Of a stretch of 33,715 nucleotides of DNA, positions 31,645-33,715 are shown one piece after another. A program made the translations under genes and the position numbers. The notes beneath the pieces were generated by a model. It was not told the DNA's origin and did no database searches. It saw nothing but the letters and a program-made list of their open reading frames with translations. Within the stretch, counting starts at the first letter, position 1; each line of letters begins with the position of its first letter. The DNA lies in contig CBFHUI010000020.1 of assembly GCA_965658725.1 (NCBI GenBank), forward strand, positions 1-33,715, read 5' to 3'. The DNA comes from UBA7985 sp965658725 (GTDB taxonomy: Bacteria > Pseudomonadota > Alphaproteobacteria > UBA7985).

Positions 31645-32379
31645 ATGGCCCTCTCTGCGACTTCCCTTAAGCAGGCTTATGACGCCGTTGTCGAACGCGG
31701 CTGGTCGAGCCTGACGCTCACGGACATCGCTGAAGCGACGGGCATGACCCTGGCCAACCTACGCGGACAGTTGAGCAGCAAGTACGACCTGATCGCCGAC
31801 CTCAACCGCCACATTGACGCTGAGGTGCTCGCCGACGTTGGTAGCGTCGATCTGAACGACCCGCCACGCGACCGACTGTTTGAAGTCATGATGGCGCGCT
31901 TTGATGCGCTGGCCCCATTCAAAGACGCCCTTGGTGCGATGGCCATGGCGGCGCGCAGCGACCTGCAACTCGCCGCTCTGACCCGGCGCAGCATCGAACG
32001 CTCCATGGGCTGGATGCTGGAAGCTGCAGGCCTGAGCAGTGGCGGGTGGAAGGGCATGTTTCGGCGCAACGGTCTGGCGCTGGTTTACTTCCGCACGTCT
32101 CTGGTCTGGCTCAAGGACGACAGCGAAGATCTAGCGGCCACCATGAAATCCATGGACCGCGCCTTGGGTGATGCCGAGCGGTGGGCAAACTCGGTCGAAA
32201 ACGCGTCCTTTGGCGAAGGATTTTCGCGGGCGCGCGAGCAATTCCGCGATATGGCTGACCGGGCACGGGCCGCCGCACCAGGTGGCTTCCGCTTCCGTGG
32301 TAACGACGACGACCCTGCGCCTGAGACCCCCGACGCGGGTGACATCATCGACACAACACCGGACCAGCCTCAACCCTAG
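31645..32379 (+). CDS. TetR/COQ9-like protein
   Basis: A 244-residue protein. ATG 31645 is well supported by AAGGAG seven bases before it; an ATG at 31612 adds eleven unlikely residues. The N-terminus is a TetR-type helix-turn-helix: SLTLTDIAEATGMTLANLRG, then the QLSSKYDLIADL helix. The middle (FEVMMARFDALAPFKDALGA, RSMGWMLEAAGLSSGGWKGM, VWLKDDSEDLAATMKSMDRA) resembles the C-terminal ligand-binding part of COQ9-like alphaproteobacterial proteins, which share the TetR fold and bind lipids or isoprenes. It could therefore be a regulator or a ubiquinone-pathway accessory protein. The C-terminal 40 residues are acidic and proline-rich. It overlaps the convergent methyltransferase gene by four bases. 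Confidence 0.75.
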   Translation: MALSATSLKQAYDAVVERGWSSLTLTDIAEATGMTLANLRGQLSSKYDLIADLNRHIDAEVLADVGSVDLNDPPRDRLFEVMMARFDALAPFKDALGAMAMAARSDLQLAALTRRSIERSMGWMLEAAGLSSGGWKGMFRRNGLALVYFRTSLVWLKDDSEDLAATMKSMDRALGDAERWANSVENASFGEGFSRAREQFRDMADRARAAAPGGFRFRGNDDDPAPETPDAGDIIDTTPDQPQP

Positions 32380-32996
32380 AGCAAGCGGTTGCCGAAGTGT
32401 CGGCCTTCATGCTCCAGCAACCACTTTTTCCGCCACAGCCCTCCGCCATAGCCGGTCAGTGAGCCGTCCGCCCCAATGATGCGATGACAAGGAACGATGA
32501 TCGCCAGCCGGTTCGCGCCGTTGGCCTGCGCAACGGCGCGCACGGCTTTGGGGTTCTTCAAGGTCTCGGCCAGCGCGCCATAGCTGCACGTCTCCCCGAC
32601 AGGAACCGCCAACAGAGCCCGCCAAACCGCCGTGACAAAAGGGGTTCCATGCAGGGCAAGAGGGGTACGAAAGCGCGCAAGCGCGCCTCTGAAGTAGGCG
32701 TCAAGCTCTTCCCGGATTTGTGCTGTAACGCGGGTCTCTCCGACCGCCAGGCCCTGCCCCGTCGCGCGCATCACCGCGCTTACCTGCGCGCCAAAAATGC
32801 GCCGGTCGAGAAATTCCAAAACTTGCAAAGCGTCGTCATCTGCAACCGCAACCATGGGCTGGAGGGGCGTATCGATCAGCGTAGCGCTGAGCCCGCCGGG
32901 CTCAAGCCCTACCCCGTCCAGACTAGCGCTGAGCAGGGTCTCAAAGTCCATGCCCTCAAAGGGTGTCATGTCGCGAAGTTTGGCAGCGCCTTTCAT
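32376..32996 (-). CDS. ogt: methylated-DNA--protein-cysteine S-methyltransferase
   Basis: Repairs O6-alkylguanine by moving the alkyl group irreversibly to its own cysteine. It has 206 residues. The active-site motif IVPCHRII has C170. The recognition helix region is GTPFVTAVWRALLAVPVGET, and KAVRAVAQANGANRLA holds the arginine-finger segment. YGGGLWRKKWLLEHEG is the usual C-terminal tail. The N-terminal half is divergent. No Ada-type AraC or zinc domain is present, so it is the constitutive Ogt-like form. The start at 32996 has AGGGTGG about five bases before it; ATGs ten or sixteen codons later are alternatives. It follows the ATP-grasp gene by 36 bases on the same strand. Confidence 0.92.
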   Translation of the reverse strand: MKGAAKLRDMTPFEGMDFETLLSASLDGVGLEPGGLSATLIDTPLQPMVAVADDDALQVLEFLDRRIFGAQVSAVMRATGQGLAVGETRVTAQIREELDAYFRGALARFRTPLALHGTPFVTAVWRALLAVPVGETCSYGALAETLKNPKAVRAVAQANGANRLAIIVPCHRIIGADGSLTGYGGGLWRKKWLLEHEGRHFGNRLL

Positions 32997-33032
32997 GCGG
33001 CCACCCTACTCCAGCTGCCGCTTCCGGCCAGA

Positions 33033-33715
33033 TCAGCGCAGGGCTGAGCCATCGATTTGCGCGAGGAAGCAATCGACGTAGGCCTTAATGACATGATCGA
33101 AAGCATAGATTTCGGGGGCGAAGTTGACCTCGTTCACGGCCGCGCGCTCCGCTGTATCCGGATCGAAGCCTAAGACATCAACACCCAAGGGCACCTCACC
33201 AATGATCTGGTTGATCTGCTCCAAAATGACAAAATACCGTGGGTCGAGAGCCGATGGGTCTAACCACTGGGTAACGCCTCCCCCTCGGCCGCTGGGCTTA
33301 TGGGCGATCTTGACTTCGTCTCCCTCGGCCAGAACGTCGTCCAGTGTCAGACCCCGATTGGCCAACATCCGTTCGAGTTCAAATTCTGTGTTGGAAAGCT
33401 CGAACGACACACTCTTCTTGAGCGCCCTCAAGATGTTACCTTCCTCTTCACGATAGGCCGTGCCGAGAAATTCATCGAGGAGCGCGCGCACTGTCCGCTG
33501 ACCGTCGCCGGTGATGATCGAAAGAGGAAAGTGGCGAACTTCCAGAATGGCATTCCCCAGAACCGTGATGCGGGCGTAGCCTCCGGGAACGAGTTTTTCC
33601 ACCATACCGTCCCAAATATCGAAGGCCCGTCGGTCGAGGGCGGCCTGTAACTCAGTCGCATTCGGCAGGTCGCACACCACACCGCGCCCCCGCGTTCCAT
33701 TGTGCGGCTTCAGCA
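33033..33715 (-). CDS. ATP-grasp enzyme, cyanophycin-synthetase-like, 5' truncated
   Basis: The minus-strand frame is open to the right edge. Its first visible residues, LKPHNGTRGRGVVCDLPN, are the nucleotide-binding loop of an ATP-grasp domain. Then come GGYARITVLGNAILEVRHFP, IITGDGQRTVRALLDEF, ANRGLTLDDVLAEGDEVKI and HKPSGRGGGVTQWLD. The order and spacing resemble the central ATP-grasp part of cyanophycin synthetase. VDVLGFD and VNEVNFAPEIYAFD resemble the C-terminal metal-binding elements. The protein ends soon after, with no Mur-ligase-like second domain, so it is not a full cyanophycin synthetase. The likely reaction is an ATP-dependent carboxylate-amine ligation; the substrate is unknown. 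The N-terminus lies outside the window. Confidence 0.8.
   Translation of the reverse strand, partial: LKPHNGTRGRGVVCDLPNATELQAALDRRAFDIWDGMVEKLVPGGYARITVLGNAILEVRHFPLSIITGDGQRTVRALLDEFLGTAYREEEGNILRALKKSVSFELSNTEFELERMLANRGLTLDDVLAEGDEVKIAHKPSGRGGGVTQWLDPSALDPRYFVILEQINQIIGEVPLGVDVLGFDPDTAERAAVNEVNFAPEIYAFDHVIKAYVDCFLAQIDGSALR

Noticed and set aside
1..33715. tRNA, rRNA, 4.5S RNA or mobile element genes
   Set aside because: I looked in the intergenic gaps for cloverleaf arms, TTCRANNC-type loops, terminal repeats and transposase motifs and saw none. Reading by eye can miss short RNAs.

Overview
This 33.7 kb window looks like chromosomal DNA of an alphaproteobacterium. It is GC-rich and gene-dense. 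It carries the core clusters infC-rpmI-rplT-pheS-pheT and ffh-rpsP-rimM-trmD-rplS, a run rsfS-rlmH-gpmI-envC-ctpA-rppH, an NDUFA9-like dehydrogenase, and a COQ9-like TetR protein. I cannot name a genus from the sequence. No insertion sequence, prophage, CRISPR array, tRNA or rRNA gene was seen.

Layout. Positions 1-7250 hold a mosaic of short units on both strands: a partial NDUFA9-like SDR, uppP, a glutathione S-transferase, a secreted TPR protein, a second SDR, an M50B-type membrane peptidase coupled to an ABHD10-like hydrolase, and a glycosyltransferase. Positions 7341-14460 are translation genes (thrS, infC, rpmI, rplT, pheS, pheT), broken by hairpins and one clear intrinsic terminator after rplT. 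Positions 14457-16290 carry an MFS transporter and a small secreted protein on the minus strand. Positions 16377-20193 are ffh, rpsP, rimM, trmD and rplS, ending in a terminator. Positions 20274-25641 form a tightly packed probable operon for ribosome silencing and modification, glycolysis and envelope processing (rsfS, rlmH, gpmI, an EnvC-like factor, ctpA, rppH). A DUF924 gene follows. Positions 26255-31553 are the most unusual part. A LysE/ArgO-type exporter is joined in one frame to an FG-GAP/VCBS-type domain. After an AT-richer 349-base gap comes a 1155-residue secreted VWA protein with a very long coiled coil, ending in precise 28-residue repeats and a strong terminator. The right end has a TetR/COQ9-like gene, an O6-alkylguanine methyltransferase, and a truncated ATP-grasp enzyme.

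How the genes work together. Most of the window supports protein synthesis: tRNA charging, initiation factor 3, ribosomal proteins, rRNA and tRNA methylation, and SRP targeting. A second theme is the envelope: uppP recycles the lipid carrier, EnvC-like and CtpA act on peptidoglycan hydrolysis and periplasmic proteolysis, and M50B, MFS and LysE sit in the inner membrane. The best candidate for something undescribed is the adjacent pair of a membrane-anchored FG-GAP-type protein (26255-27673) and a VWA/coiled-coil protein (28023-31490). Their partnership is inference only.

Several genes appear to start without ATG: infC (ATC or ATA), rsfS (GTG or CTG), rlmH (GTG), envC (TTG) and the 153-residue secreted protein (GTG). 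Four convergent gene pairs overlap at their 3' ends.
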